Shown one piece after another: positions 15,307 to 23,705 of a stretch of DNA of 64,000 nucleotides. Position 1 is the stretch's first letter, and every line of letters begins with the position of its first letter. Source of the stretch: Nostocoides_A vanveenii (GTDB taxonomy: Bacteria; Actinomycetota; Actinomycetes; Actinomycetales; Dermatophilaceae); the NCBI RefSeq assembly GCF_039531165.1, contig NZ_BAAAPN010000104.1:19224-83223 (forward strand), in the 5' to 3' direction. The notes under the pieces were generated by a model. It made no database searches. It saw nothing but the letters and a program-made list of their open reading frames with translations, and was not told where the DNA came from. A program made the position numbers and the translations under genes.

Positions 15307-16029
15307 TCACGGTTGGTGGTCGTGCACGGGCGCCGGCAGGTCGAGCGGCTCGGGCGTGCCGGCCCGGGGATAGAACACCTCGGTGAGGGCGGCACCGAGG
15401 GCCGCGCCAAGAAGTTGCGCCACGATGAACCCGGGGACATCACCCGGGGCGATGCCGGAGAAGCTGTCGGTGATGGCGCGGCCGATGGTGACGGCCGGGT
15501 TGGCGAAGGATGTGCTCGAGGTGAAGAAGTAGGCGGCGCCGATCCACGCCGGGACCAGCGCTGGCCCGAGGCGACCGAGGCCGGTCCGGGTCAGGGCGCC
15601 GATCAGGGCGAGCAAGCCGGCTGTCGCGACGATCTCGCCGAGCCATTGACCCAGCCCGGTGCGCTGCTTCGTGGCGAGGGTGACCGCGGGGAGCTCGAAC
15701 ATCACGTGGGCCACCACGGCACCAAGCAGCGCCCCGAGGATCTGCGCCGCGATATAGAGCCCCGCCTCGGACCGGCGCATCTCCGCGCGGGCCGTGGCCA
15801 CGAGTGTGACCGCGGGATTGAAATGGGCGCCGGAGATCGGACCGAGCGACCAGATGAGCACGGCCAGCGCGCCGACGGTGGCGACCGCATTGATGAGCAA
15901 CTGGAGGCCGACGTCCGCAGTCAGCCTCGTGGCCATGATCCCGGAACCGACGACGGCGGCCACGAGTGTGGCCGTACCGATTCCTTCGGCGGTGGCCCGC
16001 CGTGCGGCGGGGTGCACGGGGGAACTCAT
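15307..16029 (-). CDS. aqpS: Aquaporin (AqpS-like), arsenic locus
   Basis: A 240-residue membrane channel of the MIP/aquaporin family with six predicted helices and two NPA-type loops: GAHFNPAVTLVATARAEMRR and SSTSFANPAVTIGRAITDSF. The latter has the arginine that follows the second NPA. It lies 37 bp downstream of arsR and is very likely co-transcribed with it. Aquaporins in ars operons (AqpS) let arsenite leave the cell down its gradient after arsenate reduction. No Acr3 or ArsB gene is in the window, so this may be the only arsenite exit of the locus. The ATG at 16027-16029 follows a GAG-rich region. Confidence 0.85.
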   Translation of the reverse strand: MSSPVHPAARRATAEGIGTATLVAAVVGSGIMATRLTADVGLQLLINAVATVGALAVLIWSLGPISGAHFNPAVTLVATARAEMRRSEAGLYIAAQILGALLGAVVAHVMFELPAVTLATKQRTGLGQWLGEIVATAGLLALIGALTRTGLGRLGPALVPAWIGAAYFFTSSTSFANPAVTIGRAITDSFSGIAPGDVPGFIVAQLLGAALGAALTEVFYPRAGTPEPLDLPAPVHDHQP

Positions 16030-16066
16030 TGTGCGGGTGGTCCTGAGGCCAGGTCGGATCGGTCGC

Positions 16067-16444
16067 TCAGCAGCACGCGCTGGCCGCGGGCTCGGGCAGG
16101 TCGAGGAAGGACCGCACGCCAGTGAGGGATTCGAGGCGCACGGTCCAGTGCACCCAGCGGCCCCGTTGTTCGCGGGTGACCAGACCGGCGTCGAGCAACT
16201 TGCGCATATGGAAGGACAGTGTCGGCTGGGTGATGCCCAAGGCGTCAGGCAAATGGCAGGCGCAGGCGGTGCCGGCCTCGGACTGAGCCAGATAGCGCAG
16301 GAGCCGGATGCGGGTGGGATCCGCCAATGCCTTGAACACGTCAGCGAGGACGGCGGCGTCGGTGGCCGGGAGTAACTCGCAGTCGGCTCCCGGGCAACAG
16401 ACATCGGAATCCAGGTAGGCCGTATGGGAGTGCGTCGCCGTCAT
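16067..16444 (-). CDS. arsR: ArsR-family arsenic-responsive repressor
   Basis: A 125-residue winged-helix repressor. The HTH core is DVFKALADPTRIRLLRYLAQ and ITQPTLSFHMRKLLDAGLVT, with the wing GRWVHWTVRLES. Cysteines that could bind As(III) are plentiful: CCPGADC near the N-terminus, CACH before the recognition helix, and a terminal CC. The C-terminal Cys pair resembles actinobacterial ArsRs. It is divergently placed from arsD with an 89 bp spacer that contains inverted repeats, so it should control both directions and be released by arsenite. Confidence 0.9.
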   Translation of the reverse strand: MTATHSHTAYLDSDVCCPGADCELLPATDAAVLADVFKALADPTRIRLLRYLAQSEAGTACACHLPDALGITQPTLSFHMRKLLDAGLVTREQRGRWVHWTVRLESLTGVRSFLDLPEPAASACC

Positions 16445-16470
16445 GGGGCGACTCTAGCCGCTCGTATTGA

Positions 16471-16518
16471 CAAACGTCCATACGACCGTTTGACTTCATT
16501 CATAGAGAAGTCTCTATA
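16471..16518 (+). promoter_or_regulatory. Divergent ars promoter/operator
   Basis: Two dyads are visible between arsR and arsD: CAAACG-N10-CGTTTG (16471-16492) and ATAGAGAAGTCTCTAT (16502-16517). A possible sigma-70-type promoter for arsD is TTGACT (16490-16495), a 17 bp spacer and TCTATA (16513-16518), so the second dyad overlaps the -10. ArsR binding there would block arsD transcription. The arsD ATG follows at 16534 after GGAGGAG. Confidence 0.6.
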
Positions 16519-16533
16519 CATGGAGGAGCTGGT

Positions 16534-16977
16534 ATGTCGAGTTCGGTGCTGCCGGGGCCGGTGATTCGGGTGTTCGAGCCGGCATTGTGTTGCAACACCG
16601 GGGTGTGCGGACCGGAGTTGGACGAGCGCCTGGTCGCGTTCACCGCCGACCTGGACTACCTGCGCGGGCTCGGGGTGGACATCGATCGCCACAACCTGGC
16701 CAATGACCCGGGTGCGTTCGCCGCCGATGTCAACGTGTCGGCCTTCTTGCGCGTGGCTGGCTCGGCGGGGCTGCCGGTGGTGCTCGTCAACGGGATCAGC
16801 GTTGCGACGGGACGCTACCCGGCCCGATCCGAGCTGTCCCGGTATGCCGGTATCGCCGCCGAAGACCAGGCCGCAGGAGCTCATCGAGACCTGGGCCTGT
16901 CCCCGGTCACCCCCGGCGTCACCGAGTGTTGCGTCAGCGACCACGCATACACCGCCGCTGGGCCGGGGTGCTGCTGA
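16534..16977 (+). CDS. arsD: ArsD arsenic metallochaperone
   Basis: A 147-residue ArsD. It begins VIRVFEPALCCNTGVCG, which carries the conserved Cys-Cys pair and third Cys (the As(III) site), and continues with the thioredoxin-like VNVSAFLRVAGSAGLPVVLV core. The C-terminus adds two further Cys pairs (ECC and GCC), as in many ArsDs. It hands As(III) to ArsA. A strong GGAGGAG ribosome site precedes ATG at 16534. The stop TGA directly abuts the arsA start, so the two are translationally coupled. Confidence 0.9.
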   Translation: MSSSVLPGPVIRVFEPALCCNTGVCGPELDERLVAFTADLDYLRGLGVDIDRHNLANDPGAFAADVNVSAFLRVAGSAGLPVVLVNGISVATGRYPARSELSRYAGIAAEDQAAGAHRDLGLSPVTPGVTECCVSDHAYTAAGPGCC

Positions 16978-18753
16978 GTGATGGCGTCATCCCCGGCGTT
17001 CCTTGCGGATTCCCGGCGCTTCCTCTTCTTCACCGGCAAGGGCGGGGTGGGCAAGACCTCGTTGGCGTGCGCGAGCGCAGTGGCGTTGGCGCGTGTCGGC
17101 AAAAGCGTGCTTCTGGTCTCGACCGACCCGGCCTCAAATGTGGCGCAGGTGTTCGGGCAGGTCGTCGGCCACGAGATCACTCCGATCACGGGTGTCGCGG
17201 GGTTGGCTGCGATCGAGATCGATCCGCAGGCCGCGGCCGCGGCATACCGGGAGAAGATCATCGGCCCGGTGCGAGGCCTGCTTCCGGACGCGGAGATCGC
17301 CGCGATCACCGAGCAACTCTCCGGGTCGTGCACCACGGAGGTGGCCTCGTTCAACGAATTCACCGACCTCCTCGCCGACGACTCACTCACCGGGGCGTAT
17401 GACCACATCGTTTTCGACACCGCCCCGACCGGGCATACGATCCGGCTGCTGCAGCTGCCGGGCGCGTGGACGAGCTTCCTGGACGCCGGTCAGGGTGACG
17501 CCTCCTGTCTGGGCCCCATGGCGGGCCTGGACAAGGCGCGTCGCACGTATGCCGCAGCCCTGGCGCGGCTGGCCGATCCGGCCCTGACCCGGCTGGTGTT
17601 AGTGGCACGCGCTCAGCACTCCGCGTTGACCGAGGCGGCCCGGACCGCCGGAGAGCTCTCCCGCGTCGGGATCAGCAGGCAACACCTGGTGCTCAACGCC
17701 CTATTGCCCGACCCCGGCCCGACGGGAGACCCACTCGCGGTCGCCATCCATCAACGCGAGGCGGCCTGCCTGGCCGACCTGCCCACGGCACTGAATCTCT
17801 TGCCGCGCACCCTTATCCACATGCGGCCAGCCGCGATCCTCGGCGTGGGAGCCCTAAAGGACCTGCTGACCGAGACCGCACCTCGGGCGTGCGCGTCTCC
17901 CGTCCTGCCGCCCATGCCGCGATCGCTACCGGGCATGGACACTCTGGTGGACGAGCTGGTCGCGGCGGATCACGGCCTGATCCTGTGCATGGGCAAGGGC
18001 GGGGTCGGCAAGTCGACGATCGCGGCCGCGATCGCCGTGGCTCTGGCCGAGTGCGGCAAGCAGGTGCACCTGTCGACCACTGATCCAGCGGCACGCCTCG
18101 ATGACGTCCTCGCGGGCACGGCCGACGCGCACCTGGAGGTCTCGCGAATAGACCCTCAGGCGGCGACCACGGCCTACCGGGAAAAGGTGTTGGCGACCAA
18201 GGGCGCCGCGCTGGACGATGCCGGCCGCGCCCGGCTTCGCGAGGACCTGCTGTCCCCGTGCACCGAGGAGGTCGCTGTCTTCCGTGAGTTCTCCCATCTC
18301 GTCTCGCAGGCCCGGCGTCAGTTCGTCGTCATCGACACTGCCCCAACCGGCCACACCTTGCTGCTGCTGGATGCGACGGGGTCTTACCACCGCGATATCG
18401 TCCGCAACCTCGGGGCCACCAAAGGCGTAGCTACCCCGCTGATGCGGCTGCAGGATCCGGCCCTGACCAAGGTCGTCCTCGTGACCCTGCCCGAGGCCAC
18501 TCCCGTGCAGGAGGCCTCCGATCTCCAAGACGACTTGGCCCGGGCCGGCATCACCCCGTGGGGGTGGGTGGTCAACCAGTCCCTCGCGGCCACCTCGACC
18601 ACCGACCCATTGTTAGCCGCGCGCGCGGGGGCCGAGGCTCCCCATCTCGATCGCGTTCGCGAGCTCGCAGCCCGTCTCGCGGTCGTCCCGCTCCTGGCCT
18701 CACCACCCACGGGTGTCACCGGCCTGCACTCGGTTATCCCGCAACCCGTTTGA
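16978..18753 (+). CDS. arsA: ArsA arsenite-stimulated ATPase
   Basis: A 591-residue tandem ATPase with two homologous halves. The first P-loop is FTGKGGVGKTSLACASAVAL (~18-37) and the second is LCMGKGGVGKSTIAAAIAVA (~335-354). Each half has a signature DTAPTGHTIRLLQLP or DTAPTGHTLLLLDA Switch II. Normally ArsA docks on the ArsB pump to drive As(III) export. No arsB or acr3 is present here, so its partner is elsewhere or the aquaporin takes that role; both are inference. Start is GTG at 16978 or ATG at 16981, directly after the ArsD stop. Confidence 0.9.
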   Translation: MMASSPAFLADSRRFLFFTGKGGVGKTSLACASAVALARVGKSVLLVSTDPASNVAQVFGQVVGHEITPITGVAGLAAIEIDPQAAAAAYREKIIGPVRGLLPDAEIAAITEQLSGSCTTEVASFNEFTDLLADDSLTGAYDHIVFDTAPTGHTIRLLQLPGAWTSFLDAGQGDASCLGPMAGLDKARRTYAAALARLADPALTRLVLVARAQHSALTEAARTAGELSRVGISRQHLVLNALLPDPGPTGDPLAVAIHQREAACLADLPTALNLLPRTLIHMRPAAILGVGALKDLLTETAPRACASPVLPPMPRSLPGMDTLVDELVAADHGLILCMGKGGVGKSTIAAAIAVALAECGKQVHLSTTDPAARLDDVLAGTADAHLEVSRIDPQAATTAYREKVLATKGAALDDAGRARLREDLLSPCTEEVAVFREFSHLVSQARRQFVVIDTAPTGHTLLLLDATGSYHRDIVRNLGATKGVATPLMRLQDPALTKVVLVTLPEATPVQEASDLQDDLARAGITPWGWVVNQSLAATSTTDPLLAARAGAEAPHLDRVRELAARLAVVPLLASPPTGVTGLHSVIPQPV

Positions 18754-18786
18754 CCATCCCACGACGACTTGAGGAGCCTGAACGCA

Positions 18787-19404
18787 ATGGAGATCGACGG
18801 CGACACCCTTACCCGACAGCTCATCGACGACCTGTCCTACTCCTACGGCGGCGTGTTCGACAGCCAAACCATCGAGGCCGCCGTGACGGGCGCGTGGGAT
18901 CTGCTGGCCCCGCGCTCGACGATCCGTTCGTTCTTGCCGATCCTTGTCGCCCGGCAGGCGCGCGAGCAGTTGATGTCCACCGCGCAGGCCCAGGGCAAAG
19001 TCGCCAAGAAGGTGCCGGAACTGCTGTTTGTCTGCGTGCACAACGCGGGCCGATCACAGATGGCTGCGGCACTGGCCGAGCACCTCTCTGCGCGACGAGT
19101 CCACGTGCGCTCGGCCGGGTCCGCCCCGACTGGCGAAATTAACCCGATGGTGGTCGAGGTCCTCAAGGAGCGCGGCATCGCGCTGGGAACGGCCTATCCA
19201 AAACCACTCTCGGACAGCGTGGTTCGGGCCGCCGACGTCATCATCACAATGGGTTGTGGAGACTCCTGCCCGATCTTCCCGGGGAAGCGGTATGAGGATT
19301 GGCAGGTCGCTGACCCGGCCGGCGCACCGATCGAGGCCGTCCGGGAGATCCGCGACGACATCCAGGCGCGCGTCACCACCCTGCTGCGGCAGATCCTCGA
19401 CTGA
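18787..19404 (+). CDS. arsC: Arsenate reductase with N-terminal helical dimerization domain
   Basis: A 205-residue protein. Residues ~1-70 are a helical domain (LTRQLIDDLSYSYGGVFDSQ...STIRSFLPILVARQA) of the three-helix-bundle type that precedes many actinobacterial ArsCs. Residues ~77-205 are a low-molecular-weight phosphatase-like arsenate reductase with the CX5R loop FVCVHNAGRSQMAAALAEHL, VRSAGSAPTGEINPMVVEVL and ADVIITMGCGDSCPIFPGKR. It probably reduces arsenate with mycothiol/mycoredoxin. ATG at 18787 is preferred over an upstream TTG. It is the third gene of the plus-strand ars operon. Confidence 0.85.
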   Translation: MEIDGDTLTRQLIDDLSYSYGGVFDSQTIEAAVTGAWDLLAPRSTIRSFLPILVARQAREQLMSTAQAQGKVAKKVPELLFVCVHNAGRSQMAAALAEHLSARRVHVRSAGSAPTGEINPMVVEVLKERGIALGTAYPKPLSDSVVRAADVIITMGCGDSCPIFPGKRYEDWQVADPAGAPIEAVREIRDDIQARVTTLLRQILD

Positions 19405-19456
19405 CGCCTTCACCGACCACCATCCGCGACACCCCGTCCCGAAAGGCTTGATCCTC

Positions 19457-19897
19457 ATGTCTGACCAGCCCACGCCCCGCCCGTCGGTGCTCTTTGTCTG
19501 TGTCCACAACGCCGGCCGCTCCCAGATGGGGGCCGCCTACACCCACCATCTCTCCGGCGGTCAGGTCGAGGTCCGGTCTGCTGGGTCGGCGCCGGCCGAC
19601 ACCATCAACCCAGCCGTCCGCGACGCGATGCTCGAAGATGGCATCGACATCTCCGCGGAGAGCCCGAAGGTCCTCACCACCGAGGCCGTCCAGGCCTCCG
19701 ACGTGGTCATCACGATGGGCTGCGGCGACACCTGCCCGATCTTTCCCGGCAAGCGATATGAGGACTGGGCACTGCCGGATCCGGCCGGCCAAGGCGCGGC
19801 CGCGGTGCGCCCGATCCGGGACGAGATCAAGGCCCGCGTGCAGAGCCTGCTCACCGAGCTAGGTGTCGGCCCCATTGTCCACGCGCTCCCCGACTGA
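19457..19897 (+). CDS. arsC: Arsenate reductase ArsC (stand-alone)
   Basis: A 146-residue arsenate reductase, paralogous to the catalytic domain of the preceding gene. The CX5R loop is FVCVHNAGRSQMGAAYTHHL; ITMGCGDTCPIFPGKRYEDW and the catalytic Asp in LPDPAGQG follow. It lacks the helical N-terminal domain. Two reductases in tandem are common in actinobacterial ars operons. It lies 52 bp after arsC1, preceded by GAAAGG. The operon appears to end here; no obvious hairpin was found in the 85 bp before the convergent next gene. Confidence 0.9.
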   Translation: MSDQPTPRPSVLFVCVHNAGRSQMGAAYTHHLSGGQVEVRSAGSAPADTINPAVRDAMLEDGIDISAESPKVLTTEAVQASDVVITMGCGDTCPIFPGKRYEDWALPDPAGQGAAAVRPIRDEIKARVQSLLTELGVGPIVHALPD

Positions 19898-19982
19898 CCG
19901 CGGGCGGCCAGGCACCATCAACCACGCGAGTCCCTTCTCGATCGCGCCTGCGCCGCTTGCGCCGACCTCACCGGCCGACGGG

Positions 19983-20540
19983 TCACTGGCTGCGACTCGT
20001 CGGGACATAGGTCGTCGCGATGATGCCGTCACCGAGGTCGAGGCTCGTGGTCTTCTGCAGGTCGAGCAGGTGCGGCAGCCCGGCGAGCAGAGTAGGTCCG
20101 TGCCCGGCGATCCGGGGATGCACGACGAACTCGTACTCATCGATGAGGCCCGCAGCGGCGAGGGTCAGGGGGACCGAGACGCCGCCGAGGAAGAGTCCCT
20201 CACCCGGTTGCTCCTTCAGCGCGCGGACGGCCTCGACGAGATCGCCCTGGATGAGTTCGGCATTCCAGTCCACCGCTGTGAGCGTCCGGGACGCCACGTG
20301 CTTATGAATGGCACTGATGGTGGCGGCGAACGGGGCCGTCCACGCCGGCATACCGGACTCCTCGACCGGCGGGCGCCACGCGGACTCCATCATCTGATAA
20401 GTCACCCGGCCGAAGATCAGGGCGTCGGCACGGGCGATGTTCTCGGCCGCGTGCTGGTGCAACGCCTCGCTGGGGATGCCGACGCGGTGGTCGACGCAGC
20501 CGTCGAGGGTGACATTGATGGAGTAGCGCAGGGGTCGCAT
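19983..20540 (-). CDS. Dihydrofolate-reductase/RibD-C-like protein
   Basis: A 185-residue RibD C-terminal/DHFR-fold protein. It begins RYSINVTLDGCVDH, followed by ARADALIFGRVTYQMMESAW (the NADPH-binding loop) and GEGLFLGGVSVPLTLAAAGL (the GGxxL segment), then HPRIAGHGPTLLAGL. This matches the numerous small actinobacterial deaminase-reductase-like proteins, not bona fide FolA. The reaction is unknown, probably NADPH-dependent. It stands downstream of the HEPN-MNT genes on the same strand, 10 bp from hepT. Confidence 0.8.
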   Translation of the reverse strand: MRPLRYSINVTLDGCVDHRVGIPSEALHQHAAENIARADALIFGRVTYQMMESAWRPPVEESGMPAWTAPFAATISAIHKHVASRTLTAVDWNAELIQGDLVEAVRALKEQPGEGLFLGGVSVPLTLAAAGLIDEYEFVVHPRIAGHGPTLLAGLPHLLDLQKTTSLDLGDGIIATTYVPTSRSQ

Positions 20541-20549
20541 CTTTCGACG

Positions 20550-20939
20550 CTACGGCAAATTTCGCACCGACCAGACGTTGTCGAGCAGGGACTCGACGCG
20601 CGCTCGAAGCGTGGCCGCATGCGTGGCGACGACGCCCCAGACGAGGTCGTCGTCGACGGCGTCATCGTCGTGCGCGAGTCGGTGGCGCATCCCGATCGCG
20701 CGTCGCCAGACCGGGTCGCCTCGTCGCTCGTCGAGGAAGGCCGCGGGGAGGCGACGGACGGCCACCCCGAGTTTCAGGACGAGCGAGCCGGCGGCGAGTT
20801 TGGGGACCTCCAACTCGGGATCGGAGTCGTACCACTCCCGGCCCCGGGCAGCGAGTAGCTCGGCGCGAGCACACAGTCGCGCCACATCGCGCAGCCGAGC
20901 GCTCGTGCCAGGCCCGAAGGTCGCGTCGAGGTCGCTCAC
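20550..20939 (-). CDS. hepT: HepT-like HEPN toxin
   Basis: A 129-residue all-helical HEPN-domain protein. The catalytic R-X4-H is present at Arg85-His90 (MRHRLAH). In the canonical HepT motif RX4HXY the tyrosine two residues after His is the site AMPylated by the MNT antitoxin; here that position is Asp92 (HDD). Its start overlaps the stop of the XRE-nucleotidyltransferase gene by 4 bp (ATGA), the classic MNT-HEPN order of antitoxin first. The toxin would cleave RNA. The missing tyrosine suggests altered control or a non-canonical subtype. Confidence 0.75.
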   Translation of the reverse strand: MSDLDATFGPGTSARLRDVARLCARAELLAARGREWYDSDPELEVPKLAAGSLVLKLGVAVRRLPAAFLDERRGDPVWRRAIGMRHRLAHDDDAVDDDLVWGVVATHAATLRARVESLLDNVWSVRNLP

Positions 20940-21379
20940 AAGGGCACCGCGGTGCGGGCGATCTCGTGGTCGGCGGTGATCGAGCCGGAGGTGACGATGT
21001 CGACGGGGATGCCGAGGAGTTCCTCCAGGGCGTCGGCGCCATCGATCAGGTCGAGCAGGTCGCCGTCGTCGGCGAGATCGACGAGGAGGTCGAGATCGCT
21101 CCCCGGCCCGTCGGTTCCCCGCTCGGCTGACCCGAAGACGCGCGGCGCCGACATCCGATGCTCGGCCAGGACAGCGAGCACCTGGGCGCGCTTGGTCGCA
21201 ACCGCCTCGCTCGGGCGCGGTCGAAGTGCCGCACGCGGGCGCTCGATCATCTCCGGTGACGGCCGGCGACGCCCGGTCTCATAGGCGGCGATATTCGGTT
21301 GCGCCACTTCGCTGCGGGCCGCCAACGCGGCCTGGCTGCAGCCCGCGGCTTGTCGCATTGCGAGCACCTCCTTCATCAC
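20936..21379 (-). CDS. mntA: XRE-HTH fused to MNT nucleotidyltransferase antitoxin
   Basis: A 147-residue two-domain protein. Residues ~3-50 form an XRE/Cro helix-turn-helix (MRQAAGCSQAALAARSEVAQ, AAYETGRRRPS). Residues ~65-147 form a minimal nucleotidyltransferase with FGSAERGTDGPGSDLDLLVD, giving the GS-X10-DxD motif (Gly83-Ser84, Asp95, Asp97), and a later VDIVTSG strand. It should neutralise the HEPN toxin by AMPylation or binding, and the HTH should auto-repress the operon. Translation is coupled to hepT by ATGA. A palindromic promoter was not recognised in the short upstream spacer. Confidence 0.8.
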   Translation of the reverse strand: MMKEVLAMRQAAGCSQAALAARSEVAQPNIAAYETGRRRPSPEMIERPRAALRPRPSEAVATKRAQVLAVLAEHRMSAPRVFGSAERGTDGPGSDLDLLVDLADDGDLLDLIDGADALEELLGIPVDIVTSGSITADHEIARTAVPL

Positions 21380-21435
21380 GCCACGATATCGCCGTGATAT
21401 GGCCGGTTTTGGCGGTGCGCTTCATCCCGGCGCAT

Positions 21436-22167
21436 TCAGCGCAGGAGCGCGAGATCCCGGCGGATGTAGCGAAGGTGGGCCCACTCCTCCTCGAGGATCA
21501 CCCGCACGCAGTCGCCCACGGTCGGGCGCCACTCCGCGTTGCCCCACGGGTCCGGTCGCTCCGCGGCGAGCACCTCCGGCGTGACCGTGGCGAGGAACTC
21601 GGTCACCAGCTGTTGCCGCTCGGCGCGCACCCTGAGGATCTCGTCGTAGGCCGGCGGCTCGGCCCGGAAGGGGGAGGTGTCGACACCCATCTGCTCGGCG
21701 CCGGTGAAGAGCAGGCCGATCTCGTGGAAGGGCTGCTCGACCCGCTGGATGGCGCCGCGCAGCCACGTGTCCGTAGCCAGGATGAGATGGCGAAGCGTCT
21801 GCGCGAGCGACCACTCGTCCTCGACATGGGCGTCCACCAACTCGGCGGGCGTGTCGGCGACCGCCTCGCGCCAGGCCGCCTGCACGCCCACCCAGCCCTC
21901 GCGCAGACCCTCAGGTGTCGTCGATTTCCGCAGCGCGCGGCCGGGGAAGCGCCGGTCCAACTCGGCCTCGACGAGCGGCACCACGTCGACGCCGTTGACG
22001 AGAAGTGTGCCCATCGCGAGGTCGTGGCTGTCGATGTCGAGGCCCGCGACGTCGACGCTGCGCATGGTCACGCCGCGGACGTCGGAGAAGCGCAGCGTCG
22101 CTCCTTTGAAGCTCGACCTGACGAAGGTCGCGCCCTCGAACTCATCGGTAGGGGAGTGGGCCACCAT
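21436..22167 (-). CDS. Pentapeptide-repeat plus DinB-like protein
   Basis: A 243-residue protein with two parts. Residues ~8-50 read FEGATFVRSSFKGATLRFSD and continue as a short pentapeptide-repeat coil. Residues ~85-243 are a DinB/MDMPI-type four-helix bundle with metal-ligand histidines in VEDEWSLAQTLRHLILATDT, IQRVEQPFHEIGL and VRVILEEEWAHLRYIRRDLA. The DinB superfamily includes mycothiol-dependent enzymes; no activity is assignable. ATG at 22165-22167 was chosen; the long upstream frame is antisense to membrane genes. It is transcribed alone, 36 bp downstream of the next gene on this strand. Confidence 0.75.
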   Translation of the reverse strand: MVAHSPTDEFEGATFVRSSFKGATLRFSDVRGVTMRSVDVAGLDIDSHDLAMGTLLVNGVDVVPLVEAELDRRFPGRALRKSTTPEGLREGWVGVQAAWREAVADTPAELVDAHVEDEWSLAQTLRHLILATDTWLRGAIQRVEQPFHEIGLLFTGAEQMGVDTSPFRAEPPAYDEILRVRAERQQLVTEFLATVTPEVLAAERPDPWGNAEWRPTVGDCVRVILEEEWAHLRYIRRDLALLR

Positions 22168-22202
22168 CGCCCCATCATGGCCGACCCCACCGACAGCCCC
22201 TC

Positions 22203-23015
22203 TCAGCCGCCCAACCCATCCAGGAACGCCGTCAGCTCCGGCGCTGGGTCGCCCGCAGTCGAGATATTGGCGCTCGCCACGACCAGCGCGAACAACGCGG
22301 CCGCTGCAATAGGCGCGGACAGTGTTGTCAGCAAAAGCTTTTCGCGACGTGGCGTCGAGACGTCGTGTCGAGCCCGTAGGCGCCGACGCAACAGCCGGAA
22401 CGAGCCGATGCCGAGACCGATCGCCAGCAGCCACGCCAGCGCCGCCAGCACCAGGTGGAAGAACGCGAAGTCCGTGAGCACCGCGCCCGCCGCACCCGTG
22501 GGGCGCCCCGCGGACACCTGCGCCGACAGGCGCGCGAGCGTCGCGGCATACGACGCGTCGCCGTCGGCGGACGGCAGCAGCGAGACCGCGGACGCCAGCG
22601 GCGCCAGCGCCCCCTGGAGGTTCGCCAGCACAACGAGGGCGGCGAAGAACGCCAAGCCGCTGGCCACCACCAATGTGACCGCCTGGCCGTATGCCCGGCC
22701 GCCCACCACCCAGCGCCGCCTCGCCTCGCGCGCCACGCGCCAAAGCGCCAGACCTGCGGCCGCAGCGAGCGCCGCCTTGACGACGTGGTAGTCGCGCCAG
22801 CCCTCGACGAAGTCCCGAAGGGCGGCGGGGCGTTCGGCGCTGCCCTCGGCGACCCAGGCCGTGATCACGCCTTGTGCCCGCGACGACAGGTCGACCCCAC
22901 CCCGAGCGACCGGCACGGCCAGCGGCGGGACGACGACGAAGGCGACGACGAGGATCGCCGAAAGAAGAAGGGGGACAATGGCATACGATCGATTTGAGCG
23001 TGACAGAGGCGTCAT
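22203..23015 (-). CDS. Polytopic membrane protein, unknown
   Basis: A 270-residue integral membrane protein with about five to six hydrophobic helices: IVPLLLSAILVVAFVVVPPL near the N-terminus, AVTLVVASGLAFFAALVVLA, LVLAALAWLLAIGLGIGSF and LLLTTLSAPIAAAALFALVV. A loop of ~70 residues after the first helix is predicted outside. No family is recognised. Its ATG overlaps the stop of the DUF4386 gene by 4 bp (23012-23015), so the two are translationally coupled and probably controlled by the TetR regulator on the other side. Confidence 0.65.
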   Translation of the reverse strand: MTPLSRSNRSYAIVPLLLSAILVVAFVVVPPLAVPVARGGVDLSSRAQGVITAWVAEGSAERPAALRDFVEGWRDYHVVKAALAAAAGLALWRVAREARRRWVVGGRAYGQAVTLVVASGLAFFAALVVLANLQGALAPLASAVSLLPSADGDASYAATLARLSAQVSAGRPTGAAGAVLTDFAFFHLVLAALAWLLAIGLGIGSFRLLRRRLRARHDVSTPRREKLLLTTLSAPIAAAALFALVVASANISTAGDPAPELTAFLDGLGG

Positions 23016-23680
23016 GGCTGACTCACCTCCGGCGCGCGCAGCCCGCGGAATGCCAGCGTGGCGGCCAGCGAAATCTCCCACGCGAAGAGCGGCGCGGCGA
23101 GCGCCGGAACGACCTCGGTGCGCCCGAACATCACCAGCAGGTTCATGCCGAGAACGATCGCTGACCCGGCGAGCCCGAGCGCGGGGATGAATCGCGGCAC
23201 CAACCGCGTGCGCCACAGAAGGACGGCGAGGACGGTGGCGTTGGCCGGGTTGATCAGGCCCGGCCCGACCAGAAAGGTCCAGTCGTGCAGCAGGTGCAGC
23301 CCCGCGACGACGTCCGGTGACAGGTCACTCGCCGCTGTGGTCGCCGGCCGCGCAACAACCGGCAGCATCGCCACGACGCCGACGAGGATGACCGCGGCCT
23401 CCAAGGTGCGTAGGGCGAGATAGCCGATGGCGCTGCCGACGCCGTGCCGGCGCAGGAGCGGATAGAGCGCCATCGCCGTCCCCACCACCGTGACGGCGAG
23501 GAGGACTTCGAGCAATGAGCCGAGCAGCACCGAGGTGCGCCCGGCCGGCGCGGCGCCGGAGTCGAAGGTCGAACCGCCATACAACGGGACGGCGGCCACC
23601 GACGTGATCCACGTCGTCAGATAACAGAGAGCAGCGGCCCGCCCGAGGCGCCGCTGGGTGGTCGGGGTGAGTTCGGACAT
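23012..23680 (-). CDS. DUF4386 family membrane protein
   Basis: A 222-residue membrane protein of the DUF4386 family. Its helices are AAALCYLTTWITSVAAVPLY, SVLLGSLLEVLLAVTVVGTA, the TLEAAVILVGVVAMLPVVAR segment, the conserved LHDWTFLVGPGLINPANATV motif and a final LVMFGRTEVVPALAAPLFAW segment. The function of the family is unknown. It is the first gene of a two-gene unit with the membrane protein at 22203. Its promoter faces the TetR gene and its twin operators, so TetR control is likely. Confidence 0.8.
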   Translation of the reverse strand: MSELTPTTQRRLGRAAALCYLTTWITSVAAVPLYGGSTFDSGAAPAGRTSVLLGSLLEVLLAVTVVGTAMALYPLLRRHGVGSAIGYLALRTLEAAVILVGVVAMLPVVARPATTAASDLSPDVVAGLHLLHDWTFLVGPGLINPANATVLAVLLWRTRLVPRFIPALGLAGSAIVLGMNLLVMFGRTEVVPALAAPLFAWEISLAATLAFRGLRAPEVSQP

Positions 23681-23705
23681 CGGTTGTTTCCTCGATCGAC
23701 TGGAA

